Source: Mesorhizobium sp. Root102 (GTDB lineage Bacteria > Pseudomonadota > Alphaproteobacteria > Rhizobiales > Rhizobiaceae). Taken from it: a stretch of 64,000 nucleotides of DNA. The translations under genes and the position numbers were made by a program. Numbering within the stretch: position 1 is the stretch's first letter; every line of letters starts with the position of its first letter. This document shows positions 8,929-17,660 of the stretch, piece by piece. The stretch covers positions 1-64,000 of the forward strand of contig NZ_LMCP01000013.1 in assembly GCF_001425625.1 (NCBI RefSeq). Reading direction: 5' to 3'. The notes under the pieces are model-generated. The model was not told where the DNA came from and searched no databases. It was given only the letters and a program-made list of their open reading frames with translations.

Positions 8929-10233
8929 TTATTCCTGGTCCGCAACCTTGCGGCGGCGAGCCGGCTTGGCGACAGGGCTTTTTTTGACCGGTGCCGTTTC
9001 ACGATGCCCCATGTCGCGCATCTCAAGCGCCTTCTCGCACTTGGCCATGTAGTCGCGCGACACCGGCAGCGTGTCGTTCTTCTTGGTGATCTGGATCTGG
9101 AAGATCACCAAGTCCTGCCAGCGGAAGGCGGCTTCCGAGGCAGCCAGGTAGAACTCCCACATGCGGCAGAAGCGCTCGTCATAGATCGCCTTGGCCTTGT
9201 CGCGGTTGGCGGCGAAGCGCTGGCCCCAATGCTTCAGCGTATCGGCATAGTGGAGCCTGAGAATTTCGACATCGGTGACGACCAGGCCCGATTTCTCGAT
9301 CGCCGGCATGACTTCCGAGAGCGCGGGGATATAGCCGCCCGGGAAGATGTATTTGCGGATGAAGGCGCTGGTTGCCCACGGCACGCCGGAACGGCCGATC
9401 GTGTGCAGCAGCATGACGCCGTCCGGCTTGAGCAGCGTCGCGCTCTTGTCGAAGAATGTGCGGTAATGGTTGACGCCGACATGCTCGAACATGCCGACCG
9501 AGACAATACGGTCGAAACGCTCGTTGAGCTCGCGGTAGTCCTTGAGCTCGAAATGCACGCGGCTTTCCAAACCTTGCGCATGCGCCCGGTCGGTGGCGAC
9601 GCCATGCTGCTCTGTCGACAGCGTTACGCCCTGCACGTCGACGTCGAACGCCTTGGCGAGATAGAGGCCGAGCCCGCCCCAGCCGGAGCCGATGTCGAGT
9701 ACGGTCTGGCCGGCCTTCAGCCGGAGCTTGGCGGCGATGTGGCGCTTCTTGGCGGCCTGCGCTTCGTCGAGCGTCATATCCGGCTGCTCGAAATAGGCGC
9801 AGGAATACTGCATGTCCTCGTCGAGGAAGAGCCGGTAGAGATCACCCGACAAATCGTAGTGACGCTGCACGTTGCGGCGCGAGCGCGAGGCGGTGTTGAT
9901 CTGCTGCAGGCGGCGGAAGGCGTGGCGCAGGCCTTCGATGGCCTTCGACCATGTGGCGTCGATGCCGCCGCTCCCCATGTTCTGGAAGGCGATGCGCATC
10001 ACGCCCAGCACGCCACCTTCGAGAATGTCGAGTTCGCCGTCCATGTAGGCTTCAGGCACGGCCAGCATCGGGTCGAAGGTGATGGCGCGTTCGGCATGCG
10101 CAGTCTTGATATGCATGTGCACCGGTTCGCCGCTGCCGTCGCCGAAAACCACTGTCGTGCCCTTGGGGCCGGTGACCTTGAGATTGCCGGTGCGCACCAG
10201 GCGGTCGAGAACGCGCTTCAACAGAATATTCAT
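8929..10233 (-). CDS. cfa: Cyclopropane-fatty-acyl-phospholipid synthase-type SAM methyltransferase
   Basis: 434 residues from ATG at 10233, with GAGGGG upstream; a TTG six bases earlier is less likely. The family pattern HYDLSGDLYRLFLDEDMQYSCAYF spans about 125-148, the SAM-binding VLDIGSGWGG is at 178-187, and SVGMFEHVGVNHY follows. The enzyme adds a methylene bridge to unsaturated fatty-acyl chains of membrane phospholipids, giving lactobacillic-type acids that are abundant in rhizobia. The C-terminus is basic and Lys-rich. Genomes of this group often have more than one paralogue, so the symbol denotes the family. Confidence 0.85.
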   Translation of the reverse strand: MNILLKRVLDRLVRTGNLKVTGPKGTTVVFGDGSGEPVHMHIKTAHAERAITFDPMLAVPEAYMDGELDILEGGVLGVMRIAFQNMGSGGIDATWSKAIEGLRHAFRRLQQINTASRSRRNVQRHYDLSGDLYRLFLDEDMQYSCAYFEQPDMTLDEAQAAKKRHIAAKLRLKAGQTVLDIGSGWGGLGLYLAKAFDVDVQGVTLSTEQHGVATDRAHAQGLESRVHFELKDYRELNERFDRIVSVGMFEHVGVNHYRTFFDKSATLLKPDGVMLLHTIGRSGVPWATSAFIRKYIFPGGYIPALSEVMPAIEKSGLVVTDVEILRLHYADTLKHWGQRFAANRDKAKAIYDERFCRMWEFYLAASEAAFRWQDLVIFQIQITKKNDTLPVSRDYMAKCEKALEMRDMGHRETAPVKKSPVAKPARRRKVADQE

Positions 10234-10410
10234 GACCAAATGTCCCCTCTCGGCCAGACAGGCTGTCTTGGCGCGCGACCCGAAAATCGGACTAGATTTT
10301 CATCGGGGATCTTGCGCCCAAAGCTCCACGGCGTCATTTGCGCGGCCAAAGGACGCGCGACGCTGTAGTCTGCAACAATATATAGGGGTTCGAAAAGTTC
10401 CATTTGGCAT

Positions 10411-10437
10411 AAAAAAGCCCGGGCGCGAGGCCCGGGC
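10411..10437 (-). terminator. Intrinsic terminator of the rplI transcript
   Basis: GCCCGGGC (10417-10424) and GCCCGGGC (10430-10437) form an eight-base perfect stem with loop GCGAG. Read on the minus strand the hairpin is followed by six T residues (10416-10411). It lies about 90 bases after the rplI stop. The hairpin is nearly identical to the one at 52731-52749. Confidence 0.85.
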
Positions 10438-10529
10438 GTTGGTCCAGTGTGGCTGGATGCCGGCAAAGTGATCAGAGCACAGCTCTAATCCTGATCGAAG
10501 CGTAGCTCCGATCGCCTTGCGACGTATGA

Positions 10530-11114
10530 TCAGGCGTTGTCTTCGCCGCCCTCGAACTCGGTGTTCGGGTCGAAGAAGTTTTCCGGCCGGGCGTTGTCGT
10601 TGATGTCGTCGCCATAGATGGCTTCGGCGGTGGTCAGCGTCTCGCCCTTGGCCTGGCGTTCGGCCTCGTCGGCCGTGCGGGCGATGTTGAGCGTGATTGT
10701 GACTTCGACTTCCGGATGCAGCGCGATCGCCACATTGGTGAGGCCGATGGTCTTGATCGGCTGGTTGAGCAGGATCTGGTTGCGGTTGACCGAGAAACCT
10801 TCCACCGTCAGCAGATCGGCGATGTCGCGGGTCGAAACGGAACCGTAAAGCTGTCCGGTTTCACCGGCTGAGCGCACGGCGATGAAGCTCTTGCCGTCGA
10901 GCTTTTCGGCGACCTGACTGGCTTCCGACTTGCGCTCGAGGTTGCGGGCTTCGAGCTGGGCGCGCTGGCCTTCGAACTTCTTCTTGTTGGCTTCGTTGGC
11001 GCGCAGCGCCTTGCCCTGCGGCAGCAGGAAGTTACGGGCAAAGCCGTCCTTGACCTTGACGGTATCGCCCATCTGGCCGAGGCGGGAAACGCGTTCGAGA
11101 AGAATGACTTCCAT
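10530..11114 (-). CDS. rplI: 50S ribosomal protein L9
   Basis: 194 residues. The N-terminal [29 protein letters not shown] is the L9 signature region that binds 23S rRNA, followed by the long connecting helix and a C-terminal domain. The protein is longer than the roughly 150 residues of E. coli L9 because of an acidic, Asn/Asp/Glu-rich tail, as in related alphaproteobacteria. It is third in the rpsF-rpsR-rplI cluster, after a 218-base spacer with no convincing gene. Confidence 0.97.
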   Translation of the reverse strand: MEVILLERVSRLGQMGDTVKVKDGFARNFLLPQGKALRANEANKKKFEGQRAQLEARNLERKSEASQVAEKLDGKSFIAVRSAGETGQLYGSVSTRDIADLLTVEGFSVNRNQILLNQPIKTIGLTNVAIALHPEVEVTITLNIARTADEAERQAKGETLTTAEAIYGDDINDNARPENFFDPNTEFEGGEDNA

Positions 11115-11332
11115 GGTTTTGTTCCTTCGGTTGGCGCCAATCGATCGAGGAGATCGACGCCGAATGTCTCTGGAACAGGTCAGGAAGCTTGGGCGCCTGG
11201 GGCGCTGGTGTCGCTGTCCTGCCTGTCGCGGCAGTTAGAGGTTTTGACCTCAACCCGGGATTTGATGTTCAACCCTGCGGCGCCCGTCGCCGTGGGAGAA
11301 GAGCGGGCGGCGAACCGCCCGCGTCAGAGAAA

Positions 11333-11581
11333 TTAGCGAACCACGTAGGGCAGCAGGCCGAGGAAGCGGGCGCGCTTGATCGCCTTGGCGAGTTCGCGCT
11401 GCTTCTTCTGGCTGACGGCGGTGATGCGCGACGGCACGATCTTGCCGCGCTCTGAAATATAGCGCTGCAGCAGACGCACGTCCTTGTAGTCGATCTTGGG
11501 CGCGTTGGCGCCGGAGAATGGGCAGGTCTTGCGGCGGCGATGGAACGGGCGCCGGGTCGGGATCTGATTGATGTCGACCAT
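11333..11581 (-). CDS. rpsR: 30S ribosomal protein S18
   Basis: 82 residues. It contains the typical [15 protein letters not shown] start and the core [25 protein letters not shown], which binds S6 and the central domain of 16S rRNA. The start codon overlaps the rpsF stop codon by one base (TAATG arrangement), which couples its translation to S6, its binding partner. Confidence 0.98.
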   Translation of the reverse strand: MVDINQIPTRRPFHRRRKTCPFSGANAPKIDYKDVRLLQRYISERGKIVPSRITAVSQKKQRELAKAIKRARFLGLLPYVVR

Positions 11582-12081
11582 TATTCTGCACCCCCTTCAA
11601 AGCCTTCGCGCGGACGGCGCGGACCACGATCGGCACCGGCGTCGCCGAACGAGCGCGGCGGACGATCGCCACGGTCGCCGCGATCACGATCGCCGAACGA
11701 GCGCGGACCACGATCGCCACGGTCGCGGTCGCCGAAGCCGCCGCGTTCCGAGCGCTCTTCGCGCTTCTGCATCATGGCCGACGGGCCTTCCTCATGCGCC
11801 TCGACCTTGATGGTCAGGAAACGCAGCACGTCTTCGGACAGGCCCATCTGGCGCTCCATCTCGTTGAGCGCGGCCGCGGGGCAATTCAGGTCCATCAGCG
11901 TGTAATAAGCCTTCCGGTTCTTGTTGACCCGGTAGGTGAGGGACTTCAGTCCCCAGTTCTCGACCCGGCCGACGGACCCGCCATTTGCGGAGATGACGCC
12001 CTTGTACTGTTCGACAAGCGCATCGACCTGCTGCTGCGAGAGGTCCTGCCGGGCAAGAAACACATGTTCGTATAGAGCCAT
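11581..12081 (-). CDS. rpsF: 30S ribosomal protein S6 with a long disordered tail
   Basis: 166 residues. The first 100 or so are the S6 fold ([20 protein letters not shown], then [16 protein letters not shown] and [17 protein letters not shown]). The last 60 are a low-complexity tail made of repeats such as [10 protein letters not shown] and RPPRSFGD, rich in Arg, Asp and Gly. The tail is encoded by imperfect tandem DNA repeats around 11600-11750. E. coli S6 has a Glu tail added by RimK; here the tail is of mixed charge instead. It is first in the ribosomal cluster. Confidence 0.97.
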   Translation of the reverse strand: MALYEHVFLARQDLSQQQVDALVEQYKGVISANGGSVGRVENWGLKSLTYRVNKNRKAYYTLMDLNCPAAALNEMERQMGLSEDVLRFLTIKVEAHEEGPSAMMQKREERSERGGFGDRDRGDRGPRSFGDRDRGDRGDRPPRSFGDAGADRGPRRPREGFEGGAE

Positions 12082-12431
12082 TATGTCTTATGCCTTTCTT
12101 CGTTTCTCTCCCGGTTCCCGGCGGCAAAAGCCTCTGCAACTTCTCTGACCCACAAACCCTCGAAGGGCGCGGGGAAGAAAGGAGCATGACGAGACGGTCG
12201 AGAGCGGAGACACGGGAGGCGGGAGCACTTCTGGCTTCACACGAAGGCTTTCGAAAAAACCTCCGGCCCTCCGTTCAGCCCCCAGCAAGGACCGGCAGAT
12301 TGCGGGCGTCTATACAGCAATCCGGCTGGAAGGCAAGGGCGGGCGGCGTCCTGTGTCGTAAGAAGATGAGTTGTCCGGATTAGGTAGCACGTGAGTTGTC
12401 CGGTTTGATTTCCAGCGAACGGAGGCTGGGG
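12082..12431. other. Intergenic: rpsF leader and left flank of a decayed IS
   Basis: The first part is the minus-strand leader of rpsF with pyrimidine-rich stretches; no clear promoter was identified. Near the right end the 12-mer TGAGTTGTCCGG occurs twice, at 12367-12378 and 12392-12403, offset by 25 bases and just before the transposase remnant, so it is probably part of the IS end. No gene is seen here. Confidence 0.5.
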
Positions 12432-12985
12432 ATGAAACTGACGGCATGGCTACAGGACCGGAGAACGCAGAAGTTTCGGGACGTTTTGAGCCGCTGGAAT
12501 GGCGGCGATCTATCGATGATGGAGGCAGGCGAACTGCTGGGCATGTCGGAGCGGCATTCCGGCGCCACCGCGACCGTTACGAAGAGGCCGGGGAAGGTGG
12601 TGGACCATCGCTTGGGCAAGATTTCGACGCGTCGGGTGCCGGCGGAGGCGATTGAGGAGATGCTGGAGCTTTATCGTCATCGCTATCTTGGCTGGAACGT
12701 GAAGCATTTCCACGAGCACCTGCTGCGCGATCACGATTTCAGCTGGGGCTACACCTTCATCTCGACACAGCTTCATGCGGCTGGGCTGGTGGAACGGGCC
12801 AAGCGGCGCGGTGCTCACCGGCGCAAACGGGAAAGGAAGCCTTGTGAGGGGATGATGCTGCATTAGGATGGCAGCCGTCACCAATGGCTGGCGGTTGGGC
12901 CGATGCTGGATCTGATCGTGACGACGATGCGACGAGCACGATCTATTCGGCCTTCCTGATCGAGGAGGAAGGCACGGCGTCTATT
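12432..12985 (+). pseudogene. Decayed ISNCY-like transposase (several lesions)
   Basis: Starting at ATG 12432 the frame reads MKLTAWLQDRRTQKFRDVL, then a helix-turn-helix-like MMEAGELLGMSERH. An ISNCY-group transposase is recognisable. The expected FRRHRDRYEEAGEGG appears only in another frame (about 12557-12600), after which the original frame returns at VDHRLGKISTRRVPAEAIEE. An in-frame TAG follows MMLH at about 12864, where relatives have Gln. A further frameshift separates GPMLDLIVT from STIYSAFLIEEEGTAS. The catalytic core beyond about 12985 is gone. This is a dead IS fragment. Confidence 0.8.
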
Positions 12986-13068
12986 ATGCCGTCAGCGACC
13001 CGACTAAACTGCCGAACGTGTTCCTGCAGATCGCCAACAAGTTCACGAAGCTGCAATTGACGAACTGA
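12973..13068 (+). pseudogene. C-terminal remnant resembling a TadG-type pilus-assembly protein
   Basis: In a frame different from the transposase, 31 residues end in a TGA at 13066-13068: HGVYYAVSDPTKLPNVFLQI followed by ANKFTKLQLTN. The pattern YYAV.DP..L..VF..IA..F..L.L is what closes von Willebrand-type TadE/TadG pilus-assembly proteins. No start or upstream portion is present. It is probably a relic of the gene into which the IS jumped, or debris joined during deletion. The family assignment is from memory. Confidence 0.4.
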
Positions 13069-13111
13069 AAGCTCGACCCCGAGAGACGGGCCGGCTCCTG
13101 ACGGGGTCTGC

Positions 13112-15040
13112 TCAACTCGTATGGGCGACAACCTTGTCGACCGTTTCGGGGAAGAAGTCGGGCGCCGCGTGGCGTTTGCCGAACATCATATCGTACTGCA
13201 ACAGGCGGAAATCGCGGATCGCCGGGTCGATCTCCTTCTGCCGCGCCCAATCGGGCGTGGCGTCGCCAGCCGGCGTCAGCAACAGGTTGCGGTCGACGAC
13301 GCGGTAGCGTTCGCTCATCTGGCCCAGGAAGCCGGTGTAGTAGGGATGGCTGATGCCGGCCTTCTTCAGGATATGATAGGGCAGGAAGGCAGGACTGACG
13401 GCGCCCATGTCTTCAGCCGGCCCGGTGCGGTTCGACCAGATGACCAGCGGCGTCTCGTGGTGTTCAAGGGCGGCCTCGGGCGACGCTTCCTTGCGCGGCG
13501 CGACATTGTCCTTCAGGAAACCGGTTTCGACGTAGACCGGCCCCAGCGGTGGCAGATGGTCGCCAAAGAAGGCGATCACCGTGGGGCGGGAGCGCTTCTT
13601 TGCCCATTCGACTAGGCGTTCAAGGCCGCGATCGGCATCGGCTGAGCCCTCCGCATAGCTGAGCAACGATTCGCGCGCCCACTGGCTGATCGGCGACTGC
13701 ACCGTATGAGTGGGATTGTAATAGCGGTTCGGCTCGTAGGGACCGTGGTTTTGCAGGCTGACCGCAAAGAAGAACGCCGGTTCGTCGCTGGCGTCGGCCT
13801 CGCTGATGATCTCGTCGGTCATCGCCGCATCCGATGCCAGCGGCCCGCGCTTTTGCATCGGCGGCAGCGTTTCTTCCGACTTGAAATCGTTGAAGCCGAA
13901 ATCAGCATAGACCGCGCCACGGTTCCAGAACCAGTTGGTGCCGGGATGGATAGCGCGTGCCCGGTAACCCTGGCTCTTGAGGAAGGTCGCCAGTGAAGGC
14001 GTCGGCGTGCGCACATATTGCTGGTAGGGGATGCTGCCGGCAGGCAGGAATGCGTTGGAAAAGCCGGTCAGCGCCTCGAACTCGATGTTGGCTGTCATGC
14101 CGCCGAATTCCGGCGAGAACATCGAGCCCGAGCGCAGAGCCCGCACATTGGGGATCGGATCGGGCGTGATGGTGACGCCGGGCAGCTTGGTCGGATCCCA
14201 GAAGGATTCGCTCATGACGATGATGATGTCAGGTTTCTCGGCTGGCACTGAGGCGGTCACATCGGACCTGCCGATCGCCGCGATTGCCTTGTCGGAATAG
14301 CCTGGCGGCGCCGAGACATGCGCCATCGGCACGTTGAGGGCAAAGGCCAGTGCAAAGCCGTTGGAGGCATAGTTTTCCTTCTGGTCCCACATGATCGGGA
14401 TGATCTGCAGCCGGTCCCTGGTCCAGGAGAAGGTGGCGTAGTCCATGATCGAAACGAAGAAGGCAAGCAGCGGCACCGCCAGCGTCAGCCGGGCAAGGCG
14501 GCCCTTGCGGCTGAGTGCGGGAACCTTGCGGCGCCACAGCCGCCAGCCATAGACGAGCAGCGACAGGCCGGCGACGATGCCGACGACCATGGCAAGCGCG
14601 GTCATCGGCCGGTCGCGCACCAAAAGCGGCAGCAGCGCGAAGATCTGGCGGGCATAGAGGAAATCGGTCGGATAGAGCGGATCGCCGAGATAGTGCGACT
14701 TCTGGTGACCGACGAAGGCAAGCGACAAGGTCAGCGGCGCGACGATCATCAGGCTCTGGTGGCTGCGGCCAAGCACCGCATCGAGCCCGATCAGGATCAG
14801 CGCAAACACGACAATGGTGGTCCAGCCAGGCTTGAGCGGCTGGAGGAAGAAGGAGACGGTGCCGGCAAAGTCGCCGCGCACGATCAACTCGATGGCAAAC
14901 ACCAGGACGGCAGCGATTGCCAGGCTGATCAGCCCATAGCGCACCACCGGCCATCTCCTCCCCGGCAGATAGCCGGTGGAGGGGTCGTCTTCCAGAAACT
15001 GTGGCGCGGCCTTGCCGGCGCGTTTGTAACTCTTTGCCAC
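13112..15040 (-). CDS. LTA-synthase-like membrane phosphotransferase (sulfatase fold)
   Basis: 642 residues from GTG at 15040, preceded by GGGGAAG at five bases. Five hydrophobic helices fill about residues 33-200. The extracytoplasmic domain has SESF (Glu278) and GGMTANIEFEALTG (Thr316), matching the metal ligand and nucleophile of LtaS, plus FGDHLPPLG near the end as the Asp-His metal site. LtaS-like proteins transfer glycerol-phosphate or similar head groups from lipids. In rhizobia a plausible acceptor is periplasmic glucan or another envelope glycan, but that is inference. It diverges from fabD across a 277-base spacer. Confidence 0.85.
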   Translation of the reverse strand: MAKSYKRAGKAAPQFLEDDPSTGYLPGRRWPVVRYGLISLAIAAVLVFAIELIVRGDFAGTVSFFLQPLKPGWTTIVVFALILIGLDAVLGRSHQSLMIVAPLTLSLAFVGHQKSHYLGDPLYPTDFLYARQIFALLPLLVRDRPMTALAMVVGIVAGLSLLVYGWRLWRRKVPALSRKGRLARLTLAVPLLAFFVSIMDYATFSWTRDRLQIIPIMWDQKENYASNGFALAFALNVPMAHVSAPPGYSDKAIAAIGRSDVTASVPAEKPDIIIVMSESFWDPTKLPGVTITPDPIPNVRALRSGSMFSPEFGGMTANIEFEALTGFSNAFLPAGSIPYQQYVRTPTPSLATFLKSQGYRARAIHPGTNWFWNRGAVYADFGFNDFKSEETLPPMQKRGPLASDAAMTDEIISEADASDEPAFFFAVSLQNHGPYEPNRYYNPTHTVQSPISQWARESLLSYAEGSADADRGLERLVEWAKKRSRPTVIAFFGDHLPPLGPVYVETGFLKDNVAPRKEASPEAALEHHETPLVIWSNRTGPAEDMGAVSPAFLPYHILKKAGISHPYYTGFLGQMSERYRVVDRNLLLTPAGDATPDWARQKEIDPAIRDFRLLQYDMMFGKRHAAPDFFPETVDKVVAHTS

Positions 15041-15317
15041 CTTAACTTCCCCACCCAGCGACAAACACGTCACTCGATTGTCATAGAATTGTCACGCAAA
15101 GCTAGCGCCTGTAGCGAAAATAAGAAGAGCCAGCAAACGAATCGTGAGCGGTTTTCATCAGGAGTGATCGCCAAAAAGCCTTTCGGAACAGGCACTCGGC
15201 GGACGAAGCTGCCGCCGGGCAGGGTCGAACCGGGCTTGACTTGGCGGCCTGCCTTGCGTCACAGGCAAGAAAAACCCGTCTATCAGGCAAGCAAAACCAG
15301 CCCTTGGGAGTCCTCGC

Positions 15318-16259
15318 ATGGCCGTTGCATTAACCTTTCCCGGACAAGGCAGCCAGGCAGTCGGCATGGGCAAGGATCTAGCCGACGCCTTTCCCGAGGC
15401 GCGCAGGATATTCCAGGAAGTCGACGAGGCGCTCGGCGAAAGCCTGTCGAAGCTGATCTGGGAAGGGCCGGAAGAGACGTTGACGCTGACCGCCAACGCT
15501 CAGCCGGCGCTGATGGCAGTGTCGCTGGCCGCGATCCGGGCGCTGGAATCGCGCGGCTTATCGCTGAAAGGCAAGGTCGCGTATGTAGCCGGCCATTCGC
15601 TGGGCGAATATTCGGCACTCGCGGCCGCAGGCTTCGTTTCGGTTGCCGATGCCGCCAGGCTGCTGCGCATCCGCGGCAATGCCATGCAGGCGGCGGTGCC
15701 GGCCGGCGAGGGGGCAATGGCGGCGATCATCGGACTGGAGCAGGCCGATGTCGAAGCTGCTTGCGCCGAGGCAGGCAAAGGCTCTGTTTGCCAGATCGCC
15801 AACGACAATGGCGGCGGCCAACTGGTCATTTCCGGCGCTAAGGCCGCGGTCGAACTGGCCGCAAAACTGTGCACGGAAAAGGGCGCCAAGCGCGCGCTGT
15901 TGCTGCAGGTGTCCGCGCCCTTCCATTCGGCGCTGATGGCGCCGGCCGCGAACGTCATGCGCGACGCGCTCGACGGCGTGACAAGGAACGCGCCGGTCGT
16001 TCCGGTCGTCTCCAACGTGTCGGTGACGCCGTCGAGCGATCCGGACGAGATCGCCCGCCGCCTGGTCGAACAGATAACCGGCCGCGTGCGCTGGCGCGAG
16101 ACGGTGGAATGGTTCGGCGCGAACGGCGTCACCACGCTTTACGAAATTGGCGCCGGCAAGGTGCTTTCGGGATTGGCACGCCGTATCAACCGCGACATCG
16201 CGACCGCGTCGGTCGGCTCCGCCGCTGAGGTCGAAGCTGCATTGGCAGCGCTTGCATAA
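15318..16259 (+). CDS. fabD: Malonyl-CoA:ACP transacylase FabD
   Basis: 313 residues. The N-terminus ALTFPGQGSQAVGMGKDL is the family signature, GHSLGE places the catalytic serine at 94, and APFHSALM supplies the active-site histidine. It loads malonyl groups onto ACP for fatty-acid elongation in the cytoplasm. It is first in a fabD-fabG-acpP-fabF cluster. The start is preceded by GGGAG. Confidence 0.97.
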   Translation: MAVALTFPGQGSQAVGMGKDLADAFPEARRIFQEVDEALGESLSKLIWEGPEETLTLTANAQPALMAVSLAAIRALESRGLSLKGKVAYVAGHSLGEYSALAAAGFVSVADAARLLRIRGNAMQAAVPAGEGAMAAIIGLEQADVEAACAEAGKGSVCQIANDNGGGQLVISGAKAAVELAAKLCTEKGAKRALLLQVSAPFHSALMAPAANVMRDALDGVTRNAPVVPVVSNVSVTPSSDPDEIARRLVEQITGRVRWRETVEWFGANGVTTLYEIGAGKVLSGLARRINRDIATASVGSAAEVEAALAALA

Positions 16260-16317
16260 AGCATCATTTGATCCCATCCCTGTAAAGGGGTGTTCTCTTC
16301 TCAATCAGGAGACAAAA

Positions 16318-17055
16318 ATGTTCGAATTGACTGGCCGCAAGGCGCTCGTCACCGGCGCATCGGGGGGCATCGGCGAAGCGATCGCCAGGGTGCTGCATGC
16401 GCAAGGCGCGATCGTCGGCCTGCACGGCACCCGCGTCGAGAAATTGGAGACCCTGGCCGCTGAGCTTGGCGACAGGGTCAAGCTGTTTCCGGCCAATCTC
16501 TCGAACCGCGACGAGGTCAAGGCGCTCGGCCAGAAGGCGGAGGCAGATCTCGAAGGCGTCGACATCCTGGTCAACAATGCCGGCATCACCAAGGACGGGC
16601 TGTTCGTGCGCATGTCGGATGCCGACTGGGACACCGTGCTCGAGGTCAACCTGACCGCCGTGTTCAGGCTGACACGCGAACTCACCCACCCGATGATGCG
16701 CCGCCGCCATGGCCGCATCATCAACATCACCTCGGTCGTCGGTGTCACCGGCAATCCCGGCCAGACCAACTACTGCGCCTCCAAGGCCGGCATGATCGGC
16801 TTTTCCAAGTCGCTGGCGCAGGAGATCGCCACCCGCAACATCACCGTCAACTGCGTTGCCCCGGGCTTCATCGAATCGGCGATGACCGAAAAGCTCAACG
16901 ACAAGCAGAAAGAGGCGATCATGGCGGCGATACCGACGCGCCGCATGGGCACCAGCGCTGAAGTCGCGTCCGCCGTCGCCTATCTCGCCTCCAATGAAGC
17001 CGCCTACGTCACCGGCCAGACCATCCATGTGAATGGCGGCATGGCGATGATCTGA
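16318..17055 (+). CDS. fabG: 3-oxoacyl-ACP reductase FabG
   Basis: 245 residues from ATG 16318, with AGGAG eight bases upstream. TGASGGIG is at 12-19, NNAG at about 86-89, and the catalytic triad is Ser139, Tyr152 and Lys156. It reduces 3-ketoacyl-ACP with NADPH. Its place between fabD and acpP identifies it as the fatty-acid enzyme rather than one of the many SDR paralogues. A 142-base palindromic element begins two bases after its stop. Confidence 0.97.
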   Translation: MFELTGRKALVTGASGGIGEAIARVLHAQGAIVGLHGTRVEKLETLAAELGDRVKLFPANLSNRDEVKALGQKAEADLEGVDILVNNAGITKDGLFVRMSDADWDTVLEVNLTAVFRLTRELTHPMMRRRHGRIINITSVVGVTGNPGQTNYCASKAGMIGFSKSLAQEIATRNITVNCVAPGFIESAMTEKLNDKQKEAIMAAIPTRRMGTSAEVASAVAYLASNEAAYVTGQTIHVNGGMAMI

Positions 17056-17056
17056 C

Positions 17057-17198
17057 GGACCTTGTTGATAATTCTACCCTGCCAGCCATCTGCCGCGGTT
17101 GTTCGCGCTTCCGGTGCTCGCGTACTCCAAGTACGCACCGCTCCGGTTCTCGAAAACCGCACCATATCACTCGGCAGGGCGAATTCGGAACAAGGTCC
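17057..17198. repeat. Long palindromic element between fabG and acpP
   Basis: The left arm (17057-17083) reads GGACCTTGTT, then AATTC and CCCTGCC. The right arm (17173-17198) is its reverse complement with few mismatches. Inside, GTGCTCGCGTACTCCAAGTACGCAC forms a second hairpin. It starts two bases after the fabG stop codon. It has the look of a non-coding mobile repeat of rhizobia and could act as an RNA structure that separates fabG from acpP expression. No ORF is credible here. Confidence 0.7.
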
Positions 17199-17389
17199 GG
17201 CGGGGCTGTGAAAAGAGACCATTTCGGCTTGGACCTCAGCTATTTTTCGTGTAATGCGGCCCGCAACCCGGCGGTTCGGGCAAAAACCGGTCTGTAGCCG
17301 TTGCGTTTCCGGCAGGACCATCTTTCAGCTTGATTAGCGGCATTCTGCCCGCTAACGAAGACAGACAAACAAAAGACGAGGATGCCCAA

Positions 17390-17626
17390 ATGAGTGACAC
17401 CGCAGAGCGCGTCAAGAAGATCGTCATCGAGCACCTTGGCGTCGATGCCGACAAAGTGACGGAGCAGGCGAGCTTCATCGATGATCTGGGCGCCGACAGC
17501 CTCGATACGGTCGAACTCGTCATGGCGTTCGAAGAAGAATTCGGCGTCGAGATTCCCGACGATGCAGCCGAGACCATCCTGACCGTCGGCGATGCCGTGA
17601 AGTACATCGACAAGGCTTCGGCCTGA
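17390..17626 (+). CDS. acpP: Acyl carrier protein AcpP
   Basis: 78 residues, acidic, four-helix ACP. The phosphopantetheine attachment site is Ser37 in [13 protein letters not shown] at 17390 is chosen over an upstream in-frame start because it gives the canonical [20 protein letters not shown]-terminus and has GACGAGGA upstream. It carries acyl intermediates for fatty acids and lipid A. The leader of nearly 200 bases after the palindromic element suggests its own promoter. Confidence 0.98.
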   Translation: MSDTAERVKKIVIEHLGVDADKVTEQASFIDDLGADSLDTVELVMAFEEEFGVEIPDDAAETILTVGDAVKYIDKASA

Positions 17627-17660
17627 CGCTTTCTGCAGTCATCACCGGGGAGGACCTGCG

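Noticed and set aside
14318..15841. Long plus-strand frame running opposite the LtaS-like gene and into fabD
   Set aside because: It crosses two well-supported genes and the divergent promoter region, and shows only composition-driven Arg/Ala/Gln residues.
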